Below, piece by piece: positions 1-8,849 of a stretch of 64,000 nucleotides of DNA. Source of the stretch: Persicobacter psychrovividus (GTDB lineage: Bacteria; Bacteroidota; Bacteroidia; Cytophagales; Cyclobacteriaceae); assembly GCF_036492425.1 (NCBI RefSeq), contig NZ_AP025292.1, forward strand, positions 3,152,250 through 3,216,249. Direction: 5' to 3'. The notes beneath the pieces are model-generated. The model did no database searches and was not told the origin of the DNA. It was given only the letters and a program-made list of their open reading frames with translations. Each line of letters begins with the position of its first letter. Position 1 is the first letter of the stretch. The position numbers were made by a program, and so were the translations under genes.

Positions 1-950
1 GTCTCGATGAGCAAAGGTCGGTTGCCCTCTAATGTTGCACCGATGGCTACGCCGCTGAGTTCTTCTTCACGCTGAGAGATGAGTACTTCTGAAGGGTTGT
101 TCACCTCCCGAAGTCCATCACTGCGCATTTCATAGATACCCAACTCACTTGTAGATCCAAAACGGTTTTTGATGGTCCGCAAAATACGGTAGCTCAGGTG
201 TCGGTCGCCTTCAAACTGCAAAACAGTGTCTACCATATGCTCAAGCACCTTGGGGCCCGCAATATTTCCGTCTTTATTAATGTGCCCAATAATGAAGGTC
301 GGGGTGTTGGTTTCCTTGGCAAATCGCATCAGTTCCCCAGTACATTCTTTCACCTGCGAGATACTTCCCGGAGCAGAATCGATCGTTGCAGAGCCCAAAG
401 TCTGAATGGAATCGATCACCAGGATTTCGGGCTTCACTTCCTTCACCTGATTAAACACCTTATCCAAATCGGTTTCTGTCAGGACAAACAGGTTGTTATT
501 TTTAGTGGCAATACGATCAGCCCGCATTTTGATCTGCTGTGCACTTTCCTCCCCAGAAACATACAGCACCTTATGAGCGATAAGCTTCAAAGCCACCTGC
601 AGCATCAGGGTCGATTTACCAATTCCAGGCTCTCCACCGATCAGTACCAGCGAACCAGGTACAATACCACTGCCCAGCACCCTGTTCAGTTCCTGATCGT
701 GGGCATCAAAGCGGTGCTCCTGCTGTACCTGAATATCTTTCAGCGTTACGGCCTTTGCCGCGGCTTTCCGGAACGCGCTGCCACCCGCAGCCGCATCTGC
801 AGAAGCGAAGCGGGTTTTGGTAGATTTTTCAATCACTTCCTCGGCGAATGTATTCCACTTTTGGCAGGAGGGGCATTTGCCTAACCATTTCGGAGCCTCA
901 TAGCCACAATTTGAACAGAAATATGCCGTTTTGATTTTTGCCTTAGCCAT
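1..950 (-). CDS. radA: DNA repair protein RadA (C-terminus cut by window edge)
   Basis: RadA/Sms is a RecA-like ATPase that promotes branch migration in recombination and DNA repair. Reading the minus strand from the ATG at 948-950 gives about 316 residues before the window ends. An N-terminal C4 zinc finger is visible (Cys12, 15, 26, 29, with CPSC at the end), then Walker A GGEPGIGKST near residues 105-114, and the RadA signature KNRFG followed by GIYEM. The family is about 450 residues, so roughly the last third (the Lon-like domain) lies outside the window. It is transcribed away from glmS. Confidence 0.95.
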   Translation of the reverse strand, partial: MAKAKIKTAYFCSNCGYEAPKWLGKCPSCQKWNTFAEEVIEKSTKTRFASADAAAGGSAFRKAAAKAVTLKDIQVQQEHRFDAHDQELNRVLGSGIVPGSLVLIGGEPGIGKSTLMLQVALKLIAHKVLYVSGEESAQQIKMRADRIATKNNNLFVLTETDLDKVFNQVKEVKPEILVIDSIQTLGSATIDSAPGSISQVKECTGELMRFAKETNTPTFIIGHINKDGNIAGPKVLEHMVDTVLQFEGDRHLSYRILRTIKNRFGSTSELGIYEMRSDGLREVNNPSEVLISQREEELSGVAIGATLEGNRPLLIE

Positions 951-1402
951 TGTTTATTTTTTACTGTTTTGACCGAATACGAAATAGCACAATTATCCTT
1001 CAATATAAAAGGATGCCTGCTGCCGAATAAAAATGCGGCAGCGATACCAAACATTACATTATATGATTTTAGTAATTCATAATATGATTTTTACCCTAAG
1101 TAGTGAAAAAAAATATTTATCGAAAATTATTCCTTGTTAAATCTATCATACCATACGAATAGCCCGAATAGGGTAGAATTGTTTACCGTTCTAACCATAT
1201 TTTAAAGACCACCATACTAATTATTTCCTCAAAAAAAGAAAGTAAAGCCAAAAGGCGGCTTAATAAATAATATCTATTACAAACTCTATCACAACGCCTT
1301 CGGTGTGCTAAAGCGCTATTTTTGAATTCTTAAGCAAAAGGTGTTATTTCACCTTCAATAATTGAAATATAACCAATACTAACGATATAAATTACTGCCA
1401 AT
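951..1402. other. Divergent radA/glmS spacer
   Basis: AT-rich 452-bp spacer between two genes transcribed apart. I see no coding potential. It holds one clear stem-loop at 1019-1042 (GCTGCCG / CGGCAGC around a 10-base AT-rich loop) on the radA side, about 70 bases before the radA start. No run of T follows it on either strand, so it is not a typical terminator. A promoter for each gene must lie here, but no full TTTG/TAnnTTTG pair stands out. Confidence 0.5.
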
Positions 1403-3238
1403 ATGTGTGGAATTGTAGCCTACAAAGGACATCGCCAAGCTGCCGAAATCATCATCAAAGGACTCCAGCGACTGGAGTATCGCGGTTACGACAGTGCGGG
1501 TATTGCCTTGCTTAACCCCGAGCTTTCTGTATTCAAGAAAAAAGGGAAAGTGGCCGAACTCCAGCAATTTATTGCTGATAAAAACACTTCTTCCACCATT
1601 GGTATCGGACATACCCGTTGGGCCACTCACGGAGAGCCAAATGATGTTAATGCGCATCCGCATTATTCAGAATCAAAAAACCTGGCCATTATCCATAATG
1701 GTATCATTGAAAACTATGCTTCAATCAAAAAAGAACTGATTGCCCAGGGGCATGAATTTTCTTCAGAAACCGACACCGAAGTACTGATTCATTTCATTGA
1801 GTTCATCAAAGAAAGTAACCATGTGGATTTGGTAGAAGCCGTTCGCCTGGCATTGAAACGCGTTGTGGGTGCTTATGCGATCGCCATCATCTCTAAAGAC
1901 GATCCAGATTTGATGATTGCCGCACGTAAAGGTTCTCCATTGGTGATTGGCCTTGGGAAAGATGAATTCTTCCTTGCTTCAGATGCTACGCCAATTGTTG
2001 AATATACCAACGAGGTGATCTACCTGAACGATAATGAAATTGCCATTATGAATGGCAGTGAGTTGCACATCAAAAACACCGATGATGTTGTGGCAACTCC
2101 TGAAATTACCCTGCTTGATCTGGAACTTGAGGCGATTGAAAAAGGAGGCTATGACCATTTCATGCTCAAGGAAATTAATGAACAGCCCCGCTCTATCGCC
2201 GATTGTTTGCGTGGGCGTTTGAATGCTGCCGAAGGCAGCCTGACCCTGGGCGGAATTCGTGATTACCTCAGAAAACTCCGTCAGGCCGATCGCATTATCA
2301 TTGCCGCTTGCGGAACCTCCTGGCATGCTGGTTTGGTGGCGGAATATATTTTTGAAGAATTCTGCCGTATTCCAGTGGAAGTTGAATACGCTTCTGAATT
2401 CCGTTACCGCAACCCGATTATTCACGAAGGGGATATCCTGATTGCCATTTCGCAGTCTGGTGAAACTGCCGATACTCTGGCTGCAATGGAAATTGCAAAA
2501 TCACGGGGCGCCACCGTATTGGGCGTTTGTAATGTGGTGGGCTCTTCGATCTCCCGCGTATCGGATGCTGGAGTTTATACCCATGCCGGCCCTGAAATTG
2601 GGGTAGCCTCTACTAAAGCCTTCACCGCACAATTGTCGGTACTTTCTATGATCGCCCTGAAGGTTGCACAACAAAAAGGAACAATCTCTGATATCCGTTT
2701 CCGTGAAATGCTGGCACATTTGGAGCAAATTCCAGCCAAAGTAGAAAAGGCACTGAAATCTGAAGAAGAAATTAAAAATATCTCGGGGCTGTATAAAGAT
2801 GCATCAAACTTCCTATACCTTGGCCGTGGCTATAACTTCCCAGTGGCTTTGGAAGGTGCTCTGAAACTGAAAGAAATTTCCTATATCCATGCTGAAGGTT
2901 ACCCTGCTGCTGAAATGAAACACGGGCCGATCGCACTGATTGACGAAGAAATGCCCGTATGTTTTATCGCCACCCGCGATGGCTCTTACGACAAAGTTGT
3001 TTCCAATATTCAGGAGGTAAAAGCACGTAAGGGGAAAGTAATTGCCATTGTGTCGGAAGGAGATGTGTTGATTCCAAAAATGGTTGATCATGTGATTGAA
3101 GTCCCTAACACCCACGAGGCATTTATGCCATTGGTGGCCTCTATTCCACTTCAGTTATTGTCGTATCATATTGCGGTACTACGCGGCTGTAATGTCGATC
3201 AGCCTCGTAATTTAGCAAAATCTGTTACGGTAGAATAA
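1403..3238 (+). CDS. glmS: Glutamine--fructose-6-phosphate aminotransferase (isomerizing)
   Basis: Makes glucosamine-6-phosphate from fructose-6-phosphate and glutamine, the entry step to UDP-GlcNAc for peptidoglycan and lipopolysaccharide. At 611 residues it is the usual length. It starts MCGIVAY, which places the catalytic N-terminal Cys directly after the initiator Met (class II glutamine amidotransferase domain, about residues 1-220). Two SIS sugar-isomerase domains follow (about 285-420 and 460-600; CGTSWHAG and SQSGETADT visible), and the protein ends in the family-typical LAKSVTVE. It stands alone, with a hairpin terminator about 150 bases downstream. I see no glmS ribozyme upstream, which is expected outside Firmicutes. 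Confidence 0.98.
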   Translation: MCGIVAYKGHRQAAEIIIKGLQRLEYRGYDSAGIALLNPELSVFKKKGKVAELQQFIADKNTSSTIGIGHTRWATHGEPNDVNAHPHYSESKNLAIIHNGIIENYASIKKELIAQGHEFSSETDTEVLIHFIEFIKESNHVDLVEAVRLALKRVVGAYAIAIISKDDPDLMIAARKGSPLVIGLGKDEFFLASDATPIVEYTNEVIYLNDNEIAIMNGSELHIKNTDDVVATPEITLLDLELEAIEKGGYDHFMLKEINEQPRSIADCLRGRLNAAEGSLTLGGIRDYLRKLRQADRIIIAACGTSWHAGLVAEYIFEEFCRIPVEVEYASEFRYRNPIIHEGDILIAISQSGETADTLAAMEIAKSRGATVLGVCNVVGSSISRVSDAGVYTHAGPEIGVASTKAFTAQLSVLSMIALKVAQQKGTISDIRFREMLAHLEQIPAKVEKALKSEEEIKNISGLYKDASNFLYLGRGYNFPVALEGALKLKEISYIHAEGYPAAEMKHGPIALIDEEMPVCFIATRDGSYDKVVSNIQEVKARKGKVIAIVSEGDVLIPKMVDHVIEVPNTHEAFMPLVASIPLQLLSYHIAVLRGCNVDQPRNLAKSVTVE

Positions 3239-3540
3239 CCCAATAAATAGCATTTAAAATCGGAGTACAGCATCACAGGGAAAGTCGATTTTTCCTATGG
3301 AGAGCATCCGCTAACGATGCCAGTGCCCCTTTTTCGCAATCGCGAGATAGTGTGCCATTGGCTAATGATGTACCCTAAAAAATATACTGAAAGCGCAAGA
3401 TGAAAATTTTGCGCTTTTTTTATTTTCAGTGAAGTCATAGTGCACTCTATAAATTTAACTTTATCCTGTTATATTATTATAAGCAATTAATTTTTACCTT
3501 TAGCACTGCTATAGACCATAATAAAAACAACAGAAAATAA
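3239..3540. other. glmS/exonuclease spacer
   Basis: 302-bp spacer. It contains two loosely similar segments, near 3304-3320 and 3356-3372 (GCTAACGATG versus GCTAATGATG), and a terminator at 3390-3421. Just before the next gene there is a TACCTTTA box near 3495, resembling the Bacteroidota -7 element with its last base changed. I see nothing coding. Confidence 0.4.
3390..3421 (+). terminator. Rho-independent terminator after glmS
   Basis: Stem AAAGCGCAA / TTGCGCTTT with a 10-base loop, followed by a run of T. It is placed to end the glmS transcript. Confidence 0.8.
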
Positions 3541-4140
3541 ATGCCATATTTAGTATTTGACTTAGAAATGAGTGGTCCTGATCCCGAAATTCATGACATC
3601 ATCCAAGTGGGGGCGGTGCTGGTGGATAACGACTGGAATGAGATCGCTAAATTTGAATCCAATGTATGCCCTGAAAATATCAATACCATTTCGGTAAAGG
3701 CGGAAGAAATCCATGGTTTGTCGAAATATGACCTGTTGGATGCACCTGCCATGTACGAAGTGCTTGAAAACCTGGAGGAGTGGGTAAAGACGACCCTCAA
3801 AAGATCAAATACCAAAAATTTCCACGACATTGTCCTGTGTGGGCAAGGGGTGATGAATGATATTAATTTTTTGCAGGAAGCCTATTATCGTGAAAACATG
3901 AAGTGGCCTTTTGCTTACAAGCTGATCGATCTGCTCAGCATCAGCACTTTTGCCTTCATGATCATGAAAAACAATGGGCTTGAAGTACCCAAGCGCAGAA
4001 GCCTCAATCATATTGCTGAATTCTTTGACCTTAAGCGGGAAGGGGATTTACACAATGCACTTGAAGATGCTGAACTGACTTTGGCCTGCTTCCAGAAATG
4101 TTTCGACGTTGCCAAAAAGGCTAAATTGCCGACGGAATAA
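3541..4140 (+). CDS. 3'-5' exonuclease, DEDDh (RNase T / PolC epsilon-like) family
   Basis: 199-residue single-domain exonuclease. The DEDDh catalytic motifs are in order: FDLEMSG at residues 6-12 (first D and E), a middle motif around GQGVMNDINFL (D), and the C-terminal HNALEDAELT (H and D). The fold is known to remove 3' ends from DNA or RNA. Nothing here tells the substrate, and there is no polymerase domain attached. It is monocistronic, followed by a repeat element. It could act in RNA 3' processing or DNA repair. Confidence 0.8.
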   Translation: MPYLVFDLEMSGPDPEIHDIIQVGAVLVDNDWNEIAKFESNVCPENINTISVKAEEIHGLSKYDLLDAPAMYEVLENLEEWVKTTLKRSNTKNFHDIVLCGQGVMNDINFLQEAYYRENMKWPFAYKLIDLLSISTFAFMIMKNNGLEVPKRRSLNHIAEFFDLKREGDLHNALEDAELTLACFQKCFDVAKKAKLPTE

Positions 4141-4155
4141 AAATAATCGCACATA

Positions 4156-4339
4156 GGAGCTGTTGCATAATTGGTATTTCATGATTTACCTCCAAATGGT
4201 CACGCTTTGTTTTCCTTGGGCTGAAAGCTAAAGGCAGGTTTTAAAGTACACCTGCCTACAAGATTTTTTACCCTCGAAAATGAGAAATGAGTGCGCTTAT
4301 TGGTATGCTGATTTAAGGATAAAATTAGGTAACAGCCCC
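4156..4339. repeat. Small intergenic element with GGGGCTGTTGCATAA-like ends (copy A)
   Basis: 184-bp stretch bounded by GGAGCTGTTGCATAATT on the left and, inverted, GGGGCTGTTACCTAATT on the right. Its first 75 bases resemble copy D at 54838 (shared start, then TTTGTTTTC..GGG). It encodes nothing. No clear target duplication is seen. It fills the convergent space between the exonuclease and the sialate esterase gene. Confidence 0.55.
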
Positions 4340-4359
4340 TTTCTTTTTAATGGATAACA

Positions 4360-6291
4360 TCAATCTGCGGCTGCCCTAATTTTAAAGGGTAGAACAGGAA
4401 TTCCTTTCGTACTGAAAACAGTAGGCACATAGTAGTTTTCCCAACCATAACTCGCCCCAATAAGATGATCGCCCCTTCTGCCTTCAAGCAAAATTTTGCC
4501 TCCCTCCACAGTAACCTTAGGGGTGTACGCTCCCCCCGATGCCGTCCATACTTTAAATGGCTGCAAGCCTGAAAAAGGTATCATTTTCAGGTCTCCACTA
4601 TTTTTCAGTGCAACACTGATTTTATGTCCCTGAAATTTAAATGTGTCCAACATCCTATTTTTTACGGCCTCCGGCTGTTGATACACCTCCCCCAAAGCAA
4701 GTTGACTTGCACGAAACCCGATGGTCTTTTTATCCTTTGGATGAATATCATTTGCTGCACCGGCATCTGCTGTCCCGATTAAAGTAACACCTGACAATAA
4801 TTCACACACTCGCAACTGTTCACTTCTGAACTCTGCGGCATTAATCTGCCTCCCATAATCAAAAGGGGCAATTTCAACTACCAAAAAAGGAAGGTCTGGC
4901 TTTTTCTGAAGTTTGCGATAATGTCCAATAAGCTTTTGGAGGCTTTGCCCATAGGCCTTAGGTTCGCTCACATCCTGCTCCCCCTGATACCAAATCATTC
5001 CTTTGACGGGCATTGGCATTATCGGAACCACCATTCCATTATACATTACCCCCGACTGCTGTGTATGGTAAAAATTCGGTTGCGGAGGGAAAACCGTCTC
5101 TTTTTTGTAATTCCATTTCCCACTCAAAGGCACGCTGTCTCGTCCATTGCTAAGGAACATCTCTTCTGCAGGGCCGAGTAATCCACCTGCCCCCATGGTG
5201 TTAATAAGCCTTACAGCCACCGTAGCACTATGGCCATTGGTAAAATCCGGAGCCACTTTATATTTACGGTGTACCTTCCAGTCACCGATTTTTCGATGAC
5301 TCCCCACCCCGTTACCATTTAAAAATGTCATGTCCATTTCATCAATTTGCCCCAGCGAGATCGTTACTTCAGTTCCCCAAAAATCCTGCGGAACTTCCAC
5401 CACTTTTTCCAGCCAAACAATCCCTTCCGTTTCGCCTACAGTCGTCTCCGCCCAATCGGCAGGTAGCCTGATGGTTCCCTCCGTTTTTTCAGGAATCGCA
5501 AAGGCCGCCATGGGCTGATCAAGCAGCATCTGTGCATTTCTGATCTTCATAATACTGTCCTGTAACGCCTGAATTTTTGTGTCTAAATACCTGCTTTCCC
5601 TCAACGGCCAGGCGGTTGTTGAAGCGAGTAAATGCTCTTGCTCTGTCGGCAGCCAAGCCTTAATTGGTGTACCTCCCCAAGCCGTTTGAATAATGCCCAC
5701 GGGGCAGTTTAATGCATTTTGCAAAGAGTCAGCAAAGTAATATCCGATAGCACTGAAGTTAGCCGCCTGTTGAACATCTCCATTCCACCACTGTCCCATT
5801 GCCCGGTCCTGTACATGAGGGCTCATCACTTTGTGTACCTGAAAAAGATGAACATCGGGATTCATCCCCTCGGTCTGTAATTCAGGATAACTATCGGCTT
5901 TGTCTAAAGAAAATTCTGCATTCGACTGCCCAGCAATCCACCAAAGTTCCCCAAAATTTACAGGATCAACCAATAAGGTATCTGTACGACTGAAAACTTT
6001 CAGCCACTCATTGCGCCGTACAGGTTGTGCAGGCAGTATTATTTCCCACCGGCCATCAGCAGCTATATGGCTGATTTGCTCCTCCTGCATCCAGGAGGCT
6101 TTTAAATGAACTTTTTCCCCTGCACTGCCCCATCCCCAAATACGTATTGGCTCTTGCTGCTGAAAAACAACACCCGCCTGTATAATTTCTGGTAAGCTTA
6201 ATGGGCTGACCGTTTTTGACGTACAGCTCACAAGGAGCAGAAGCGAAGTCAGCAAAAAATAAATAGGTTTCATATTAGGTGATTTTTTCAT
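4360..6291 (-). CDS. Sialate O-acetylesterase-like SGNH lipoprotein
   Basis: 643 residues. The N-terminus is a lipoprotein signal peptide with its cleavage Cys at about residue 23 (LLVSC). An alternative start 6 codons in (MKPIYF) is equally good. SGNH/SASA-family motifs are visible: WWIAGQSNAEF (nucleophile Ser), GTPIKAWLP, MIWYQGEQD, and NDIHPKDK (Asp-His pair). A jelly-roll-like segment is inserted around 270-390. Family members remove O-acetyl groups from sialic acids or plant polysaccharides, so substrate cannot be fixed from sequence. It lies 95 bp downstream of a second secreted SGNH hydrolase on the same strand, so the two are probably co-expressed for glycan use at the cell surface. 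Confidence 0.85.
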   Translation of the reverse strand: MKKSPNMKPIYFLLTSLLLLVSCTSKTVSPLSLPEIIQAGVVFQQQEPIRIWGWGSAGEKVHLKASWMQEEQISHIAADGRWEIILPAQPVRRNEWLKVFSRTDTLLVDPVNFGELWWIAGQSNAEFSLDKADSYPELQTEGMNPDVHLFQVHKVMSPHVQDRAMGQWWNGDVQQAANFSAIGYYFADSLQNALNCPVGIIQTAWGGTPIKAWLPTEQEHLLASTTAWPLRESRYLDTKIQALQDSIMKIRNAQMLLDQPMAAFAIPEKTEGTIRLPADWAETTVGETEGIVWLEKVVEVPQDFWGTEVTISLGQIDEMDMTFLNGNGVGSHRKIGDWKVHRKYKVAPDFTNGHSATVAVRLINTMGAGGLLGPAEEMFLSNGRDSVPLSGKWNYKKETVFPPQPNFYHTQQSGVMYNGMVVPIMPMPVKGMIWYQGEQDVSEPKAYGQSLQKLIGHYRKLQKKPDLPFLVVEIAPFDYGRQINAAEFRSEQLRVCELLSGVTLIGTADAGAANDIHPKDKKTIGFRASQLALGEVYQQPEAVKNRMLDTFKFQGHKISVALKNSGDLKMIPFSGLQPFKVWTASGGAYTPKVTVEGGKILLEGRRGDHLIGASYGWENYYVPTVFSTKGIPVLPFKIRAAAD

Positions 6292-6386
6292 TTATAATGA
6301 TGCTTGTATACCTTCAGCAATACTCATTTTTCAAATAAAATTTACTTTACATTCCAACTTGGTGTCCGTGAATCTCCATGATATTT

Positions 6387-8279
6387 TTACTGATGAAAAA
6401 TCATCAGTTTGGAGGTTTGTGTATGGTCCCTAAAAACCAATTGCACGAGATACTGCCCATCCGCAAGCGCACTGACATCAAGTGTGTCCTGTTTTTTTCC
6501 TACCGTTTTTTTTAAAACCTGGCGTCCCTTCAAATTCAACATTCTCACCTCCATAATTGGCCTGGCACTCTGAACAGAAAGGGTAGAAGATGCTGGATTT
6601 GGAGACACCGTACAATAGGGTTTTGTACTCGATGAAGAAGATGGCAGCCCAAGTTGGGTAAGCGATATTAAAACAGGCGCATGGCCAAAAGCCTGAACTT
6701 TAATTTCCCCTTTTCGAGCATTCAGCTGGTGATTTACACCCTCAAGCACAATTGCCAGCTTGTCCTGTTCGATTCGTTTTACTGATATCCAGTCCTCCAT
6801 TGTGCTAACCACCCAAGGCGTATTAGCCTCCACATCCACAAATATTTCTCCCTCAAAGTCTGCCGCACATTCTAACACCTGGTCATCAATATTTAAGGAA
6901 AATCGCGCTTCAGGGAATACTGTTCTATAAGCTCGAAAAGCTTTAATAATCTCTTGTTGGCCATCTACATGCTGAACTTGTACCATATGAGCCTGATCTT
7001 TCAGACCTTGAGCAATCGGCACTGCTGCACCTTCCTCATCAGTATTTATCCTGACTACCGATTGCCCAAAACATTTACTTTTCCACCGAATCACATCCCC
7101 TACATTTATGGGGCTCCCGGCGGAAACAGGGACTACCATAAACCAATCAGAAGGGGAGATCACAAGTCGCTTAGAATTTGAAATAAACGTTTCTTTGCAA
7201 TTTCCCGTGCCATCATCTCCCGTTTTGCTGCCTGTAACTTTAAAAGAGAAGTCTTCGGCGCTTTGCCATGCTGTAATTTCCAGTGCCCAGTCTTCTTGTT
7301 GTAAAGCCGATTCACTATTCAAGCCAATAAAACCTCCTCCCCAAGGGAAGCTCCAATGAGGCAGTTCGGGCTTTGTCCACCCATAAGTATCAGGCATATC
7401 CTCTACAAGCTGCTGATCGATCCACACTTTGAATGTGCCGCCGCTCATCGACCGATCAACCAACAGTTCCAATGCACTTCCGTGAAATGAAAAAGTCAAA
7501 ATACTATCTTCAAAATTCAAGTCTTCACCAAGCACCATTTCTGTTAGTTCTTCCAATGGGTCAACCTTCAAGTGTGGCGAAATTGTAAAGTGGGGTTTTA
7601 TAATTTCAGCTAATAATCGGTAGCCTCGATCATTTGGATGGATATAGTCCGAAAGCAAATCCGTCGGTAATAATTGATGCATCTCCAGATACTGTTTCCA
7701 AGGCGTACGGATATCGATCAATTGCGCACCATACTTGATACAAAGTGCAGGTAGCTCGACCGTACTGAAATGGTCATCCTCTGCCAAATTATACTGCTGT
7801 ACATGGTGATTCATCACCATAATTTCCGCAAAAGTATTGCGCCTTAAATCATTGAGCAGCATCTCATAATCTTCGGCGGTACCATAAGCATGAAGTACAA
7901 TTAAATCAGGCTGAAAAGGAATTGCATTGAACTTGAGTGTTGGCCGAAGGAGGTCCGCGGTAAACCCACCATAAGCTTCTACCTGAAAATCAAATGGCTG
8001 ATAGGGGTACTGCTGCTGAAGAAACTCCTGAAGGTCTTTCGTCCATTTAAACTGATCGCTACCCTGTCCGGCGGTAATGGACTGCCCTAAAAAGAGGATT
8101 TTCATCTTTCTGTGATTAGCCGCAGGAGTCAAATTACTTTCAGCTAAAGCAGACATGGTTCTCGAAATGGCAGCTCCGGCAAAGGATAAGTCTTGCTGAA
8201 TGCCCTGAGCAGATGAGTGCAAGGCAGCACATAATAGGCCTATAAAAAAGAGAAATCGCATATTAAAAAATCTTTGCAT
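6387..8279 (-). CDS. Secreted SGNH/GDSL hydrolase with BACON-like domain and T9SS sorting signal
   Basis: 630 residues. Signal peptide at the start (a second Met at residue 7, MRFLFF, may be the real start). GDSL-type hydrolase domain about residues 55-240, with GQSITAG for the nucleophile and DYIHPNDRGY for the catalytic Asp-His. A middle domain of unknown type (about 245-440) is followed by a BACON-like beta-sandwich (about 470-550, containing TPWVVS and DWISVK). The C-terminus (from PNPASS, about 555-630, ending KLMIFHQ) is a type A T9SS sorting domain. BACON domains are known to bind carbohydrate or mucin, so this is probably an exported glycan esterase. It is the first gene of the pair with the sialate esterase. 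Confidence 0.8.
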   Translation of the reverse strand: MQRFFNMRFLFFIGLLCAALHSSAQGIQQDLSFAGAAISRTMSALAESNLTPAANHRKMKILFLGQSITAGQGSDQFKWTKDLQEFLQQQYPYQPFDFQVEAYGGFTADLLRPTLKFNAIPFQPDLIVLHAYGTAEDYEMLLNDLRRNTFAEIMVMNHHVQQYNLAEDDHFSTVELPALCIKYGAQLIDIRTPWKQYLEMHQLLPTDLLSDYIHPNDRGYRLLAEIIKPHFTISPHLKVDPLEELTEMVLGEDLNFEDSILTFSFHGSALELLVDRSMSGGTFKVWIDQQLVEDMPDTYGWTKPELPHWSFPWGGGFIGLNSESALQQEDWALEITAWQSAEDFSFKVTGSKTGDDGTGNCKETFISNSKRLVISPSDWFMVVPVSAGSPINVGDVIRWKSKCFGQSVVRINTDEEGAAVPIAQGLKDQAHMVQVQHVDGQQEIIKAFRAYRTVFPEARFSLNIDDQVLECAADFEGEIFVDVEANTPWVVSTMEDWISVKRIEQDKLAIVLEGVNHQLNARKGEIKVQAFGHAPVLISLTQLGLPSSSSSTKPYCTVSPNPASSTLSVQSARPIMEVRMLNLKGRQVLKKTVGKKQDTLDVSALADGQYLVQLVFRDHTQTSKLMIFHQ

Positions 8280-8465
8280 AAAGAAGATTGAACACCTAAA
8301 AGTGTGTTGTTGAATGGGAACAATCTACTAAAAGGAATCGCCGCGCTTGTGTACAAATCATTATAGTTACACCACAAAAAAGCGCCGCTTCCCACTTTTT
8401 ATCTTTACTGCATTAAAATCAAAAGTGATAAAAAATAGTTCATTTGAAAAGCATTATACTTTCCC

Positions 8466-8849
8466 ATGAACTACTTCACTATTGCCGCAGGCTTGCTCGC
8501 TACCTTCGCCTGTATTGGTCATTTTACAATGGGCACGAAGGATTTCCTGCGCCCGATACTGCAGGCCAATGTTGCACTTATTCCCCGCAAGGTCATGCAA
8601 AGTCTTTTTCATTATATGTCGGTCATCCTTGTGCTCACTGCGGTATTATTACTGAGCTTTGGTTTTGGGCACCATTTGGGATTTGAACACCCCAAAGACA
8701 TTATTTTACTTTGGGCGGTTTTATATTTGGGCTTGGGCATCGCTCAGTTTGCTGTTGCCCTTACATTACCCGTTAAGGGAAATATCTTTCGCCTGTTTCA
8801 GTGGATCTTTTGGCTGCTGATTTCTGCCTTTTGCTTCCTTTCCCTTTAG
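8466..8849 (+). CDS. Small integral membrane protein, unknown function
   Basis: 127 residues with about four hydrophobic helices (near 2-20, 45-67, 80-100 and 108-126) and few charged residues outside loops. No catalytic motif is recognised. Its stop codon (TAG, 8847-8849) directly abuts the stop of the oxidoreductase on the other strand, so the two genes converge with no spacer. A TATCTTTA box about 65 bases upstream may be its -7 promoter element. Confidence 0.65.
   Translation: MNYFTIAAGLLATFACIGHFTMGTKDFLRPILQANVALIPRKVMQSLFHYMSVILVLTAVLLLSFGFGHHLGFEHPKDIILLWAVLYLGLGIAQFAVALTLPVKGNIFRLFQWIFWLLISAFCFLSL

Noticed and set aside
198..884. Long plus-strand reading frame opposite radA
   Set aside because: It lies wholly within the minus-strand radA frame, which has clear zinc-finger and Walker motifs; the plus frame has none.
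1300..1402. Regulatory ribozyme upstream of glmS
   Set aside because: The glmS ribozyme is known from Firmicutes and relatives; the upstream sequence here is AT-rich and lacks its conserved core.
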